This document shows positions 1 to 9,401 of a DNA stretch of 29,554 bases, piece after piece. Position 1 is the stretch's first letter; the number at the start of each line of letters is the position of its first letter. The position numbers were made by a program, and so were the translations under genes. Source of the stretch: Flammula alnicola (Eukaryota > Basidiomycota > Agaricomycetes > Agaricales > Strophariaceae); contig JADNRV010000499.1 of assembly GCA_015499995.1 (NCBI GenBank), forward strand, positions 1 to 29,554, given 5' to 3'. The notes beneath the pieces were generated by a model. That model made no database searches, was not told the DNA's origin, and was given only the letters and a program-made list of their open reading frames with translations.

Positions 1-19
1 CAAACCGGTGTGTCTCGAG

Positions 20-603
20 GGACTAACTAACTACGTAATCATACACGTGATCCAATATACTATATATGGTAGTACTACGTCACCTTTTTTGACATTTCTG
101 GCTTTGCGCCTCAGCTTTATCTCGTTTCCTCTTTGCGTTTACACATGCATTACTGCCAATATGGTGTTTCATGGTTAGAGATGCACACAGTCCCAAGGTT
201 CACTTTACCCCCACATTCCAGACAGTCAACCATCCCGTCAGCATTGATACTACTACAATGTGAATGAAATTTGGTTCCGTACCTCATCTGCAGGTTGCAT
301 ATGGATTTGAAGTGATAGATAAATATGGAGGTAAAAGGTGACAGGCATAGACATGGGCAGTTGCCTCTGCTACAATTTTCTTGCGTGATTGATCTCAAGC
401 TTGAGCCTTAATCAACCCTATTTGGGAAATCGGCACTTGGTAGTAGTATTTTATGTTCTAAAACCTTGTCTTTCCAATTCACATCATTTGTACAACATTT
501 ATATGTGTTCTATGTCGCTCAAAACACCTAAAATGCCATTTTCTGGACCCGTCCTGGAGGGGTCAGATTTTTTTTTTCGGGGCCTGCGGCCGGACTAACT
601 AAC
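20..603. repeat. 12-base direct repeat flanking 560 bases
   Basis: The string GGACTAACTAAC occurs at 20-31 and again at 592-603. Such spacing could be a target-site duplication around an inserted element, but no terminal repeats or coding capacity are visible between the copies. CTAAC is also the branch-point motif of fungal introns, so chance or functional recurrence is possible. Confidence 0.3.
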
Positions 604-619
604 CATCCCCTGGTCCGGC
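589..619. repeat. 7-bp inverted repeat (hairpin)
   Basis: GCCGGAC at 589-595 is exactly complementary to GTCCGGC at 613-619, with a 17-nt loop. It lies at the 5' edge of the truncated F-box-type gene. Confidence 0.4.
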
Positions 620-639
620 ATTCTAATCCCGGCACCCCC

Positions 640-1415
640 TTGGAGGAGGACGCTCAGCTGGGAAAAAACTCATCACAAATCTACCTTCATCATCTATCCG
701 TAGGCTCATGCACTCAGCTCCTCACCCTTCTCTTGGATGAAAATCCCAAAATTCGCTCCCGCTACCGGTTTACAAAGTTGACTTCGCTCTATATCAGTCT
801 TACACAGAAGCAGGACGATATCGCCATATTATGGAAGCTGATGCAACGCTGTGGCGAGTCGTTGAAGCAATTGGCGTTTGTCGAGCCTCATATGACGACA
901 AATGGTGAGCTTTTCATTTGGTTACCGTTGGTTGAAAGTCAGCGACTCACGTTCTGAAAATCAATGCAGTATCCCTCCCACCATATATTTCCTTCCAGTC
1001 TTTCTCCGAGCTGAAGACATTCACGTTCACTGTGCTTGTTGCTCCGTTACCGGCAAGTCTTGAACCAGACTTCACCTTCCCCCTTTTGTCCTGGTCCCGT
1101 CTGATCTTAACACTGCCGCGAACCGTACACACCCTCTCCATCAGCTTTGTGTTCGTGCGCGCTGACCGCCACACAGCTGACTTACCCCAACTGTTCGAGG
1201 ATCGCGACGCAATTTCACATTGGTTGGACATAGACACCTATCTTTCCGATTCACAGCGATCTCCGTCTCTCTCGTCAGTCAAGGTGGTGGTAAGAATACC
1301 ACAGGATTATGGTCGGGGTGCCCCTGTGAAGAGGGATATCACTGCGATGGTAAGGAATCGATTGATATCAACCATGCATAGAACTGGTTTACTCATCGAC
1401 ATCCAAACCATATGA
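640..1415 (+). CDS. F-box/LRR-type protein, 5'-truncated fragment
   Basis: Two exons, 640-904 and 970-1415, join in phase 1 across a 65-nt intron (GTGAGC..GCAG). The product of about 236 residues has the leucine-rich layout of the large agaricomycete F-box families: a segment with ILWKLMQRCGESLKQLAFVE, then a strand-rich half with FQSFSELKTFTF and TLPRTVHTLSISFVF, then SLSSVKVVVRIPQDYG. The N-terminal F-box itself is not visible. Seen: the frame is open upstream to a stop at 529-531, but it has no ATG, so the start shown (a TTG) is only the edge of the recognisable part. Either an upstream exon lies outside what I can see or the gene has lost its 5' end. Such proteins usually bring substrates to SCF ubiquitin ligases, but without an F-box that role is doubtful here. 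Family call from memory, moderate. Confidence 0.5.
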
Positions 1416-2228
1416 ATCTAATGCAATGATGAATTGAGAGGATAACCTGGTGCATATAGTGCTCTGAAGTTTCATAAAATAATCTGTAACATGGGAGGAA
1501 TAAAGCATAGTCAGTGCCGGTGGATTTCTCAGTTCAGTGTTGCTTTCTTATGCGTCTGCGGTAGGAAATTTCTTACCTCATATTCCTATCTCTTTTTTGT
1601 TCCTGATGTAGGTCAGCTGTACGTGTATGGATATGACCTGGTGGGCCGGGAACTCCCACAAATGACATTTCATTTATGACGACCCGAGTATATCGAGCTG
1701 GGGCTACGAGGGGCACCGCCTAGGTAGAATGATGCAATCTTGAATGAATGTCAGAGTGGATTTCGCAAAGATGTAACTCGTGATGATAGCCACAGCGCTC
1801 GGGCACCCCTTCTCGAGCGACGAGATCTAATCAGTGCGAGCATTCATAGCTGATAAAGTCGAAGCTTCTAACATACTTATTATCTGTCGGTAACGTATAA
1901 GAATAGTGTAAATATCACATTCAGTCTGACTTGGGGTCATAAGTTATAACAATCATGATTAAATAGGGCGACAAGAAACAATACTAGAGGCAGGTCACAT
2001 TCCACAAGACGACAAAAAAGAGAAGACAACAATTGAAGGGATACACGGGCGTGCTGAATCCCTACGGCAAGCAGCGAAGTCATAAAATGATAAAAGACGT
2101 AAGGCAAAGAGACAAGAGGTGATTATCTTGTGTACATGCAGTAGACGAGCGATATGGGGAGAGGAGCAGCATATGAGTTTGTAAAATTGATATGATAACC
2201 GAAACAGTTTGTACGGACATGTATGTGA
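1416..2228. other. intergenic, no gene seen
   Basis: Between the converging F-box-type fragment and the HNH pseudogene. Short open frames here (for example 1491-1679) lack introns, codon bias and any recognisable motif. No repeat or RNA gene was recognised. Confidence 0.5.
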
Positions 2229-2953
2229 CTAATGTGCTATGGTCGCTAACCTGGACATAAGAAGCAATGCAAAATCAGTTTCTCCGTTCAGGTGCAAAGC
2301 CACATCCCTCTTGCTATCCCTTTTGACGCTCTCAAAGTGCTCAGCAGCGCCGCAGAGGTTCAGAACCTTCACAAAGGCAGTGTGAACTCTGAGGAACTCA
2401 GGGTAGGGGGGCTCGACACCCGATTCCGCGAAAGTTCGGAACTCAACATCTGCTGAAAACCGTCAGTTACTCAACCTCAAGCCATGTTGAACCATCTGCA
2501 CGTTCTAAGAGTGCAAGGTGCGACCGGTGTCGAAGTCCTGAGTAATCGCGCAATGGTATAACTAGCGGGAGGCAACCTGCAAAATCGTCTCAGTGAAATG
2601 AAGCGAGAAAGCGAGTTATTTGCACTCACTTTGGCTCTGAGATCACTCTGCCCCGATCGACTGGCACCCTCGATGTGCTGGACTGTGGTGTCGATGGTGG
2701 GGGGTTTGACTACCACTTGGCTCGGTTTTCGCAGCTTTGGAGATTGTCCATACTGACCGGCAAGGAATTAGTGAATGCAAAGAGAGAGATCGGGGAACTG
2801 ACTCGGGAGGAACAGGTGCTCCATCCGTGCTTTCGCAACATCAACCACCACATCTTGGCCTTTTTCATGTGCAATGTGAAGAGCGACGGTGACATACAGT
2901 TGTCTAAGGGGCTGTAGTGCATGCTCTAACTTGGCAGATAAGAGGTCGTCGAG
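2229..2953 (-). pseudogene. decayed fungal HNH endonuclease gene
   Basis: Read on the minus strand, one frame runs from 2953 to about 2640 with segments such as LYVTVALHIAHEKGQDVVVD and PTIDTTVQHIEGASRSGQ. A clean GTGAGT..GCAG intron follows, then VASR-stop-LYHCAITQDFD. The last part lines up with the opening of the fungal HNH_2-type nuclease core (usual pattern V..RD.YRC.VTG.YD). A final segment, FLRVHTAFVKVLNLCGAAEH.., matches the typical C-terminal tail of these proteins and ends at a TAG (2229-2231). In-frame stops lie at 2768-2770, 2562-2564 and 2505-2507. The catalytic His/Asn part expected after the CAIT segment is absent. The gene is therefore dead: point stops plus loss of the core. 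Family match is from memory; the stops and deletion are seen directly. Confidence 0.55.
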
Positions 2954-3122
2954 GCGTTAAACCGGAGATCACGTGAACATTCAACGGTCGGAAAAGGGAA
3001 TTGATGTAAGTTGAACTTCGTTGCTTGCATCTTTCCCTCCCACCAATATGTCCTCACTCCCCTACCTCAGCCTGCTGCTGCTCTCCCCCAAGGTCACTCC
3101 CTCTAGGATGCGAAAATCTATA

Positions 3123-3607
3123 GGAAAAGAACCAGAGAACTCCTGATCGAGCCCGTCTTTCCTCCCATGTCGTTGTTGGGCTTGTGACGCTGACGAGCGC
3201 CCCAAGCCCAACTCCGACATTGGTTTGGTTCATGGATGGTAGAGATGGTGCTGACGGGCGTACATCTCTTCCATTCATTGCCACTAGATTGCCGCAGTCA
3301 GCAGCTCTTCGGTTTGTTTCACGTCATCGGAATCATTGCAACTTGCCTCGTTTGAGCAATTGGTATGTTTGTTCTTGGATCATTGTTGTCTCCTTCACTA
3401 ACCCTTGTTTATTTTAGAGCTTCCGAGTTTCTAGCAAGCTCGTCACCTTTGTGCTTGAGCCACGCGCTGCCATGTCATCGAGTCATCTTCAAGTACAAGC
3501 TTGTCGTATGTTGATGCTGGAATTTGGGTGCACCTTTGGTACGTTGTCGAAGTCTCACTTTCTTATTTACCGCTCTGATCACATTCGTGGCAGTGTCTGT
3601 TCTGTAG
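3123..3607 (+). CDS. unrecognised multi-exon gene fragment
   Basis: Four segments join in frame across three short introns: to 3238 | intron 3239-3297 (GTAGAG..CGCAG, weak donor) | 3298-3362 | intron 3363-3417 (GTATGT, CACTAAC branch, TTTTAG) | 3418-3538 | intron 3539-3593 (GTACGT..GGCAG) | 3594-3607 ending in TAG. The joined frame reads, in part, SSESLQLASFEQL, then SFRVSSKLVTFVLEPRAA, then MLMLEFGCTF. I do not recognise the family. No ATG is found at the upstream end, where the frame is bounded by a stop just before 3123, so the 5' end is missing or lies in another exon. The two downstream introns are the best evidence that this was or is a gene; it may be a remnant like its neighbours. Confidence 0.35.
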
Positions 3608-3861
3608 CATCTACTTTCCAGTACTGTATTAGTAGTATTGAAATAAATCAGATTTGAACCATATTCTCGAAGCGACGCAAGCTATATTAAACCGATGGAA
3701 TAGTTACATTGTCATTACAAATGCTACTCAGAAATACCTAGCAATACAAGGCCTTGAAATGTTGTCTCACCCTTACAGCAATGACACATTGCTACCGGAA
3801 CGGCAGCAAAATGGCGGCAAAGATATTAAGGAGGGGTGCTGACGTATTGCCATTGTAACGG

Positions 3862-3910
3862 GTGCTGCCATATGATTGGAAATTATACCGGTGACATGAT
3901 ATGGCAGCAC
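3862..3910. repeat. 12-bp perfect inverted repeat
   Basis: GTGCTGCCATAT (3862-3873) is the exact reverse complement of ATATGGCAGCAC (3899-3910), with a 25-nt AT-rich loop. It lies just beyond the 3' end of the kinase remnant. It could be the core of a small inverted-repeat element or an RNA hairpin; no coding role. Confidence 0.6.
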
Positions 3911-3950
3911 TGATATTCCCCTTATAAGGCGTTACACAAATTTCCACAAT

Positions 3951-4290
3951 TTACTGATGGAAATCAGAGGCAAGGGAAGCCGTCCGCGGCAGATGCAAAC
4001 AAAGAAAGCAACTACAAAGCTTCACCGGCACCACGGCCTCGCTTCGGTCCGGATCCCGGAACACAGCCTGTTTCATTCCACACACCTGCTCAAGCTTCTG
4101 AGCCTTGGGATTCCCGTCCTCGTCGAACCACAGGTGATGATTCTCGAACGCGCCCCACCACGGCTCTGGCAGCTTCCCGAGTGTCACCACAATCTCCTTG
4201 AGGATCTCGTCGTCCCCTTTCAGGAAGGCCTCGAAAAGGGGAAATCCCGCGCGGATTTCAAAGAATCGTGCAAGCCAGTGCGCTGCCACT
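3951..4290 (-). pseudogene. CMGC/SRPK-like protein kinase remnant
   Basis: The minus-strand frame carries FEIRAGFPLFEAFL, then ILKEIVVTLGKLPEPWWGAF and WFDEDGNPK. These are the C-lobe signatures of the fungal SRPK-like kinase group (helix F to G region, WALAC-FEI-AG-PLF followed by TLGKLP.PWW). Upstream in the next frame the DNA reads SALACTI, the expected continuation of the VWALACTLFEI motif. One extra C near 4263 separates the two frames, so a frameshift is visible in the sequence. The catalytic N-lobe, HRD and DFG motifs were not found upstream, where only short scrambled frames exist to about 4550. The last 40 residues before the stop look unrelated to kinases. Conclusion: a truncated, frameshifted kinase copy, not a working enzyme. 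Confidence 0.6.
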
Positions 4291-4811
4291 CACCCATAAG
4301 AGGGTATACTACACCAGGCTTGCGTACCAAATAGGTTATGCCATTCACTGCAAAGCGAAGCGCCCTCGATACACCCCTGTGCCAATGTGCATCGAATCAG
4401 AAGGCCACAAATTCTCCATGAGCGCCTCCAATGGGGAAATATGTCGTTGGATTTTACTTTCAAAAATGGACAAGTTCGTCTAAATGGATGAAATGGCGTC
4501 GAGGTTGTGGGCGAAAGGCGACCGGAAAGGATGCTAAGTGGTGATTTGAACAATGGGTGAAGGTGGAAGTGTACAGATGAGTAAGTCGTCGATCAATACA
4601 ATAAAAAAGACTTACGAATTTTGTTAGTCTGACTACGGGAGACTACTGTATACTGAAGTTCGTCGACCCAAGCACAATCATACAACGACGTCTCTTATCG
4701 ATACACATGAACAGCCTGAGCATCAGCTCTCAGTGAAGTCGTTGCAAGGTATAGCGGATCTCGCAGATATTGTGCGCCCCCCACTCTGGCGGCGCGTCAT
4801 CTGCAGCTAGC
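4291..4811. other. intergenic with possible kinase debris
   Basis: Short frames on both strands without introns or a clear product. Some minus-strand pieces (for example EWHNLFGTQAW) might be eroded sequence of the adjacent kinase remnant, but the match is too weak to call. Confidence 0.35.
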
Positions 4812-5020
4812 TTACAAAGCGATTCTCATCGCCTTATCGATCGCACTGAGCGTTGTTTCGTGACCAAAACCATTCTGTATACCCAGGAACGAGGCATTGG
4901 AATGCAGTTCGGAAAGACGAGGATGCCAAGCGAGAAGTCGTAGGTGGAGCTTTCCTGCGAATTCTGGTCTCCCATGCTCATGGGATGTATTCCTTTTCAC
5001 AGGAAGCGTTAATCGTAGAC

Positions 5021-5593
5021 TTAGGCATCGTTCCCCTGGACTTCCACCTCGATGAGCCATCCAATATCACCAATCGTAAGTTTGGTTTCGATGACCCGGA
5101 AATCTGATCCTGACCCATTCAAGTCGATCGCTTCGTTCATAAATCCCTCGACTCCTACGCTTTCATTGCGGTAACTGGGACTCGCGAAATCCTCGATCAG
5201 CTCATTGCTATGATTACACAGGACAACAAACACCGTTAGCAGATGTTCGATAGGACAGGGATGGATTATGGGCGGCGGCTATATGTAAGCTTGCCTTGCG
5301 AGAATTTTTTGACTTTTGGGATCGTTTGATTCAAAATCTGAGAGTTTACAGCTGCCCGCTTCGTGGACCCCCAGTACGAATTGGTGGCGTTACACCCCGA
5401 ACATTTTCTCCATGCTGGCAGTGCGCTTCCCATCTATGACCGAGTGACGGACAGGGATAAATCCACGTGGCATCCGTATCTTGTCGTGACTAGTATTAAG
5501 GACTGTTAATACGCCGCATGCGTAGGACAAACCCGAAGATAATTTGGCATGGCTCAGGACACATGACCTCAGGAAACGGATAATTCTCGTCAC
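5021..5593 (-). pseudogene. unrecognised decayed reading frame
   Basis: A single minus-strand frame stays open over about 190 codons except for two stops, at 5390-5392 and 5279-5281. It includes peptide-like stretches such as FIPVRHSVIDGKRTASMEK, FVLGVHEAGSCKLSDFESND and DFRVIETKLTIGDIGWLIEV. The same frame resuming on both sides of each stop suggests an old coding region with nonsense mutations, although an intron around either stop cannot be excluded. I do not recognise the family. A further minus-strand frame, 4812-5060, follows on the 3' side and may belong to it. Confidence 0.35.
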
Positions 5594-5809
5594 TCGGCCT
5601 CAATTACGCGTGTTTCTCTTCCTGTCATTTTCGTAAACCACCACGAGAAGCTTAATGCCGATGTTGAGGCGACAAATGCAGACGCGGTAACTCGTGAGCG
5701 GGCTATTTTTTCCAGCATAACCTAACCGCTGTTGCCGTTAATATTGCTCGTTAACACTTCTCGGAAAGTCGTCGGATATCAGGATGGACGAAGGGATGGT
5801 GCGAAACAG

Positions 5810-5816
5810 TATTTAA
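5810..5816 (+). promoter_or_regulatory. TATA-like box of the GH45 gene
   Basis: TATTTAA lies 48 bases before the ATG at 5864, the only TATA-like string close upstream. The short pyrimidine-rich leader between them fits a fungal core promoter. Confidence 0.4.
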
Positions 5817-5863
5817 TGGGGATCATCCATAAGGTATAGTACCTTTCTTACGTCCTCTTTGCG

Positions 5864-7118
5864 ATGAAGCTCTTCGTTGCTGGGCTCCTTCTTGGTCTTG
5901 GCACCGCCTCCGTTGATGCGCAAGCTGCGCCGTACGGCCAATGTAGGTTATTTAAGGTATTGGTAGGGATGTATTGTTTCTAACGGTTCTTCCACAGGTG
6001 GCGGTATTGTACGTCCTTGTTGCTAACCACGCAAGCAAATCCGAGATGCTGACCTTAAAAGGGCTGGAGCGGTGCAACGACATGCGTTGCTGGCTCAACA
6101 TGCACGGTGGTAAACTCTTGTCAGTGAAACGTCATGAAAAAACTTGTAAACTCCCGAGGCTCATTTTCGCTTCTAGATTACTCCCAATGCCTCCCCGGAA
6201 CGGCATCAAGTTCAAGCACAACTCCAACAACTACTTCCAAGCCCACCACCACCACCTCGGTCGCTCCTACTAGCACCAGCACACCACCAAGCAACGTAGG
6301 GGGATATGTCCAGAGTCCTTCTGGGACTGCCAGCTTCACCATGTATTCCGGATGTGGAAGTCCAGGTATCTAATTTTCGTGGCTGGCCCAGCCCATGGTG
6401 GTTACTGAATTCATTGATTTCTTATACAGCATGCGGAAAAGCAGCGAGTGGCTTTACAGCAGCGATCAACCAACTGGCGTTCGGATCGGTACCGGGGACA
6501 GGCCCTGGCGATGCTTGCGGACGATGTTTCGCTTTGACTGGAAGCGCTGACCCTTACTCTCCGGCGTTCACTGGACCTTTCTCTAGTATCATCGTCAAAG
6601 TGACCGATATGTGGTAAGCCACGAATAATTGTTCCTGTAAGGATTGACACCAAAAGTATATATCTAGCCCAGTCCAAGGAAACGCAGTATGTGATCGACC
6701 TCCTCCCATTTCATTTCGGCGCGCCTTGACCTCGCTTTACGTATAGCAATTTTGTGGACAAACCACTGCAACCCCAACTAATTCGTTCGGAATGCCCTTC
6801 CAGTACGCAAACACCAATGTCACAATAAAAGGCACATGCTAAACCTTCTCCAAGCTTTGACATCTGCGAAGACACTGGAGGCGCAGCCCCATTTTTCCCG
6901 TCTGGCCATGGGGCTTTGACAGGAACCTTCACCGAAGTATCATGCAGTGAATGGAGTGGTTCTGACGGAGGGGTTCTCTGGAATGGAGCTTGTCTGTTAG
7001 GAGAGACGGCTGCGAACTGGCCAAGTGGCGTAGGATGCGGTAACCAAGGCAGGTCCCATGTCCATCTGTCTTTACATTTTTGCTTGATCTTCCACCCAAA
7101 GGTACCGCGCCGTCTTAA
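5864..7118 (+). CDS. secreted CBM1-GH45 endoglucanase
   Basis: Hydrolyses internal beta-1,4 bonds of cellulose outside the cell. Nine exons: 5864-5942, 5998-6008, 6062-6119, 6177-6365, 6430-6613, 6668-6686, 6747-6802, 6855-7048, 7102-7118; 268 residues. Domains: signal peptide about 1-19; CBM1 about 20-55 (YGQCGGIGWSG..TC..YYSQC); Ser/Thr/Pro linker about 56-90; GH45 domain about 91-268, of the short basidiomycete type (subfamily C) shown by ACGKAASGFTAAINQLAFGS, ACGRCFALTG, VKVTDMCPVQGN, MPFHFDICEDTGG and SCSEWSGSDGG. Asn179 and Asp201 keep the 22-residue spacing of the catalytic Asn92/Asp114 pair known from Phanerochaete Cel45A. Every junction keeps frame and rebuilds conserved motifs, so the gene looks intact. 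Oddities: exon 2 is 11 nt, exon 6 is 19 nt, and the last intron begins GC rather than GT. Neighbours are unrelated. Confidence 0.95.
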
Positions 7119-7471
7119 ATTACCGAGATATCCAGACGCGCCGCTCTGGCAAGTTGTAAAGAATCCGACCGCTGGGTCCAAGGGATGTCAGGTGAGACGG
7201 TTCCATTGCTGAACACCAGTGTCCGAGATTATCCCAGTTTTGGGGGTACGTTTTCATTGGATTTAGTTTTTGGTCAAACATAAAATTGTTTCGTAAACGA
7301 TACCAACATTAGTCATCAAACCGACTTGCTCTTAAGAAGGGGCACCAGGCTCAACTGTCACCTGGTGGTTCAGATCAGAAATCAGCTGACGGAGTAGAAA
7401 TACATTCGAACGTACCTGGTAATCGAAACTTGTGAGAAGAAGACAGCGCGCGCGCAAGTTGTCGATATATT
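7119..7471. other. intergenic, 3' flank of the GH45 gene
   Basis: No coding frame with introns or motif on either strand. It probably contains the 3' UTR of the cellulase gene. Confidence 0.5.
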
Positions 7472-8649
7472 TCAAATATTGCAATCTGAGGGGCAAAAGT
7501 TGGATAACGGATCCAGATTGTTAGATCGACTTTGACGATTGAGCAGAGATTGAACGTCCGGCGCGAAATATTTGAATTTCGTATAAGAATATTTTTTCAT
7601 CATGTAGACAAGGACGAGAATCAGAGAATCAAACGGGTGAGAAGACGAAAGGAAAGCGACGAACGAAAATAACAGGAAGCCAAACATGGAAAGAAGGCAA
7701 CGAGGAGTAGCTATAGAAGTCGAATTTTCATGCTTGACTTGGCCTTCACGACGAACGACGAACGACGACCCAGGACGGATGTAGACGTAGTCGAAAGGCT
7801 CTATTCCATCTCGGAATACTTCCTGCTCGATCTCCAGGGCCTGCGTCTCCAACCAGACGCTGGGATGAACGTTGTACCAATAAATGACCATGCAGTATCA
7901 TGCTCAAGTCGATGGAGGAAGCGAGCGAGCGACTTGAGGGAGTGGAGGTGGACGTTGGAATGTGGAGAGGAGGGATGGAGGTGAAGAGGGATGCTATGTC
8001 GAGGAGGACGACGAAAGGATCCTCCTGCGTCTGCATTTGCGAAGCAGAACCGTCACCGAATTGATAATTCTGTAAAGAGCCGTGGCTCGGCGTCGGGTAA
8101 GGGACCCTGACAGCGCTCCGAGGCCACTTCAGATCGATAATGGCGTTCATCCCAATACCCAACTAGCAGTTGAGCATGGGCATCGTCCATGAGCACCATG
8201 ATAGGACGAACGGAGGCTGCACAGAGGAAGCGGTGGCCTAAGTCAAAGGAGGAGAGGACCTCGTGGTGGCGTGAACTTTAAGATGGGTAGGTGGGTGGAA
8301 GGGGGTGCATCGCGGAGTTTGAGAAGGCAAGGACTGTGCGGGGAATTAGGCACAGGGTGATGCGGAAATGAATCCGCAGGCTTGCTTCTTCTGGACGGAC
8401 TTGCTACTGCTCCGGTTGCTGGAAGCTTTACCAATGTTGAATTTGCCTACGGACGATGCTGGAGGGAAGGGTATTACTATTGATCCCAGTGTTCGAGGAA
8501 GAGCCAACGAGTTTACTAACCGGTAGGAGGAAGAGTGAAGGACGAGCGCGAGTGATAGCGCATTTTTTTATGTCCAGACGACAAGGAAGATGTTGACCAC
8601 GGGTGTCGATAGCTGCAGCGATGAAATTAAGAATGTTGCCATTCATCAT
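7472..8649 (-). CDS. possible unrecognised multi-exon gene, exons not fixed
   Basis: Minus-strand frames look protein-like in several pieces. About 8268-8090 reads HEVLSSFDLGHRFLCAASVR and VLMDDAHAQLLVGYWDERHY. About 8162-7900 holds EDPFVVLLDIASLFTSIPPL. About 7890-7720 holds VWLETQALEIEQEVFRDGIE and PFDYVYIRPGSSFVVRREG. Upstream, a start ATGCGC near 8562 leads through a GTTAGT..CTCCAG intron into GKFNIGKASSNRSSSKSV. The pieces are in different frames, and I could not find one splice pattern joining them, so coordinates are only outer limits. No domain recognised. It could be a real gene with short introns or an eroded one. Confidence 0.3.
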
Positions 8650-8825
8650 CGAGAACTGAGCTAAAACAACAGATTAATCCATTGGCTACCAAATTTTCAG
8701 TGAATTCGCGTACATTTCTCGGCCGCGTAAATGTGACGGCAATGTCCTGCTAGCGCCTTTCCGGTCCGTCTCGCCCGAGGGTGAGCATCACCGTACCTAA
8801 AACGCCGTCAACATCACTGATCATA

Positions 8826-8853
8826 GAGAAAGAGAAAGAGAAAGAGGAAAAGG
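8826..8853. repeat. (GAGAAA)n purine tract
   Basis: Four tandem GAGAAA-type units, purine only. First of a series of hexamer and other microsatellites in 8.8-9.8 kb. Confidence 0.8.
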
Positions 8854-8939
8854 AAATAAGCGGACCAGGAAACCACCTCCGCACACCAACAACCACCACC
8901 CACCATCCGACATCCTCTCTGAAGCACATCACTTATCCC

Positions 8940-8966
8940 ACTCGCACTCGCACTCGCACCAGCACC
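8940..8966. repeat. (ACTCGC)n hexamer repeat
   Basis: ACTCGC repeated three times and continuing imperfectly as ACCAGC; a six-base period that preserves any reading frame. Confidence 0.75.
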
Positions 8967-9028
8967 AGTTTCACCACGCACACTCTGATCCTCAGATCCA
9001 ACGGTAAGCAAGCATCTTCAACGCCCCC

Positions 9029-9046
9029 GCTTTCGCTTTCGCTTTC
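9029..9046. repeat. (GCTTTC)3 hexamer repeat
   Basis: Three exact GCTTTC units ending at a possible intron acceptor (TTTCAG, 9048). Confidence 0.75.
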
Positions 9047-9401
9047 AGATCACCAGCAGCCTGAGCCACTCCAGCCCAACTGAGCCCAACTGCACCCCGA
9101 TTCTCTCCCTCCCTCCCTCTCTCGCACTGACACCGTTACTAAGACCGCACCAATACCACCACCAGCATCTTCGCGCACCCCCAAGCCTCCGGCAGCGCCT
9201 TCAACCCAACCTCTGGAACGTATCATCCATCCCCCGTCCGTCGGCAGCAGCACTGTCGATAGGATAGGGATATCGTCCGCCTTCGCTGGCCATGGGTTCC
9301 TTCCTCACCGCCTTGTCAGCCTCCGAGTCAACTATTAAATGACATCAGCGCCTACAGGTCGACCGCAGCTATAGTATATCTCGCGAATCCACAGCAACAA
9401 C

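Larger units (their letters stand above)
1..639. other. left-edge intergenic stretch
   Basis: No convincing gene. The only open frames are short and show no introns or recognisable motifs. It holds a 12-base direct repeat (20-31 and 592-603), a run of ten T (568-577) and a 7-bp hairpin (589-619). It ends at the point where the truncated F-box-type gene begins. Confidence 0.5.

Noticed and set aside
2753..2802. 50-nt candidate intron (GTCAGT..GGTCAG) on the minus strand in the HNH pseudogene
   Set aside because: Its length is not a multiple of three and splicing it breaks the frame that continues on both sides, so the stop at 2768-2770 is better read as a nonsense mutation.
6916..7212. Long C-terminal extension of the GH45 frame through 7049-7101
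   Set aside because: The extension has no resemblance to GH45 proteins, whereas removal of the GC-AG intron gives the expected GTAPS tail and stop.
8341..8562. Possible Zn2Cys6 regulator start (SSSKSVQKKQAC..)
   Set aside because: The lead-in resembles some mushroom zinc-cluster regulators, but the required C-x2-C-x6-C pattern does not follow in any frame or simple splice.
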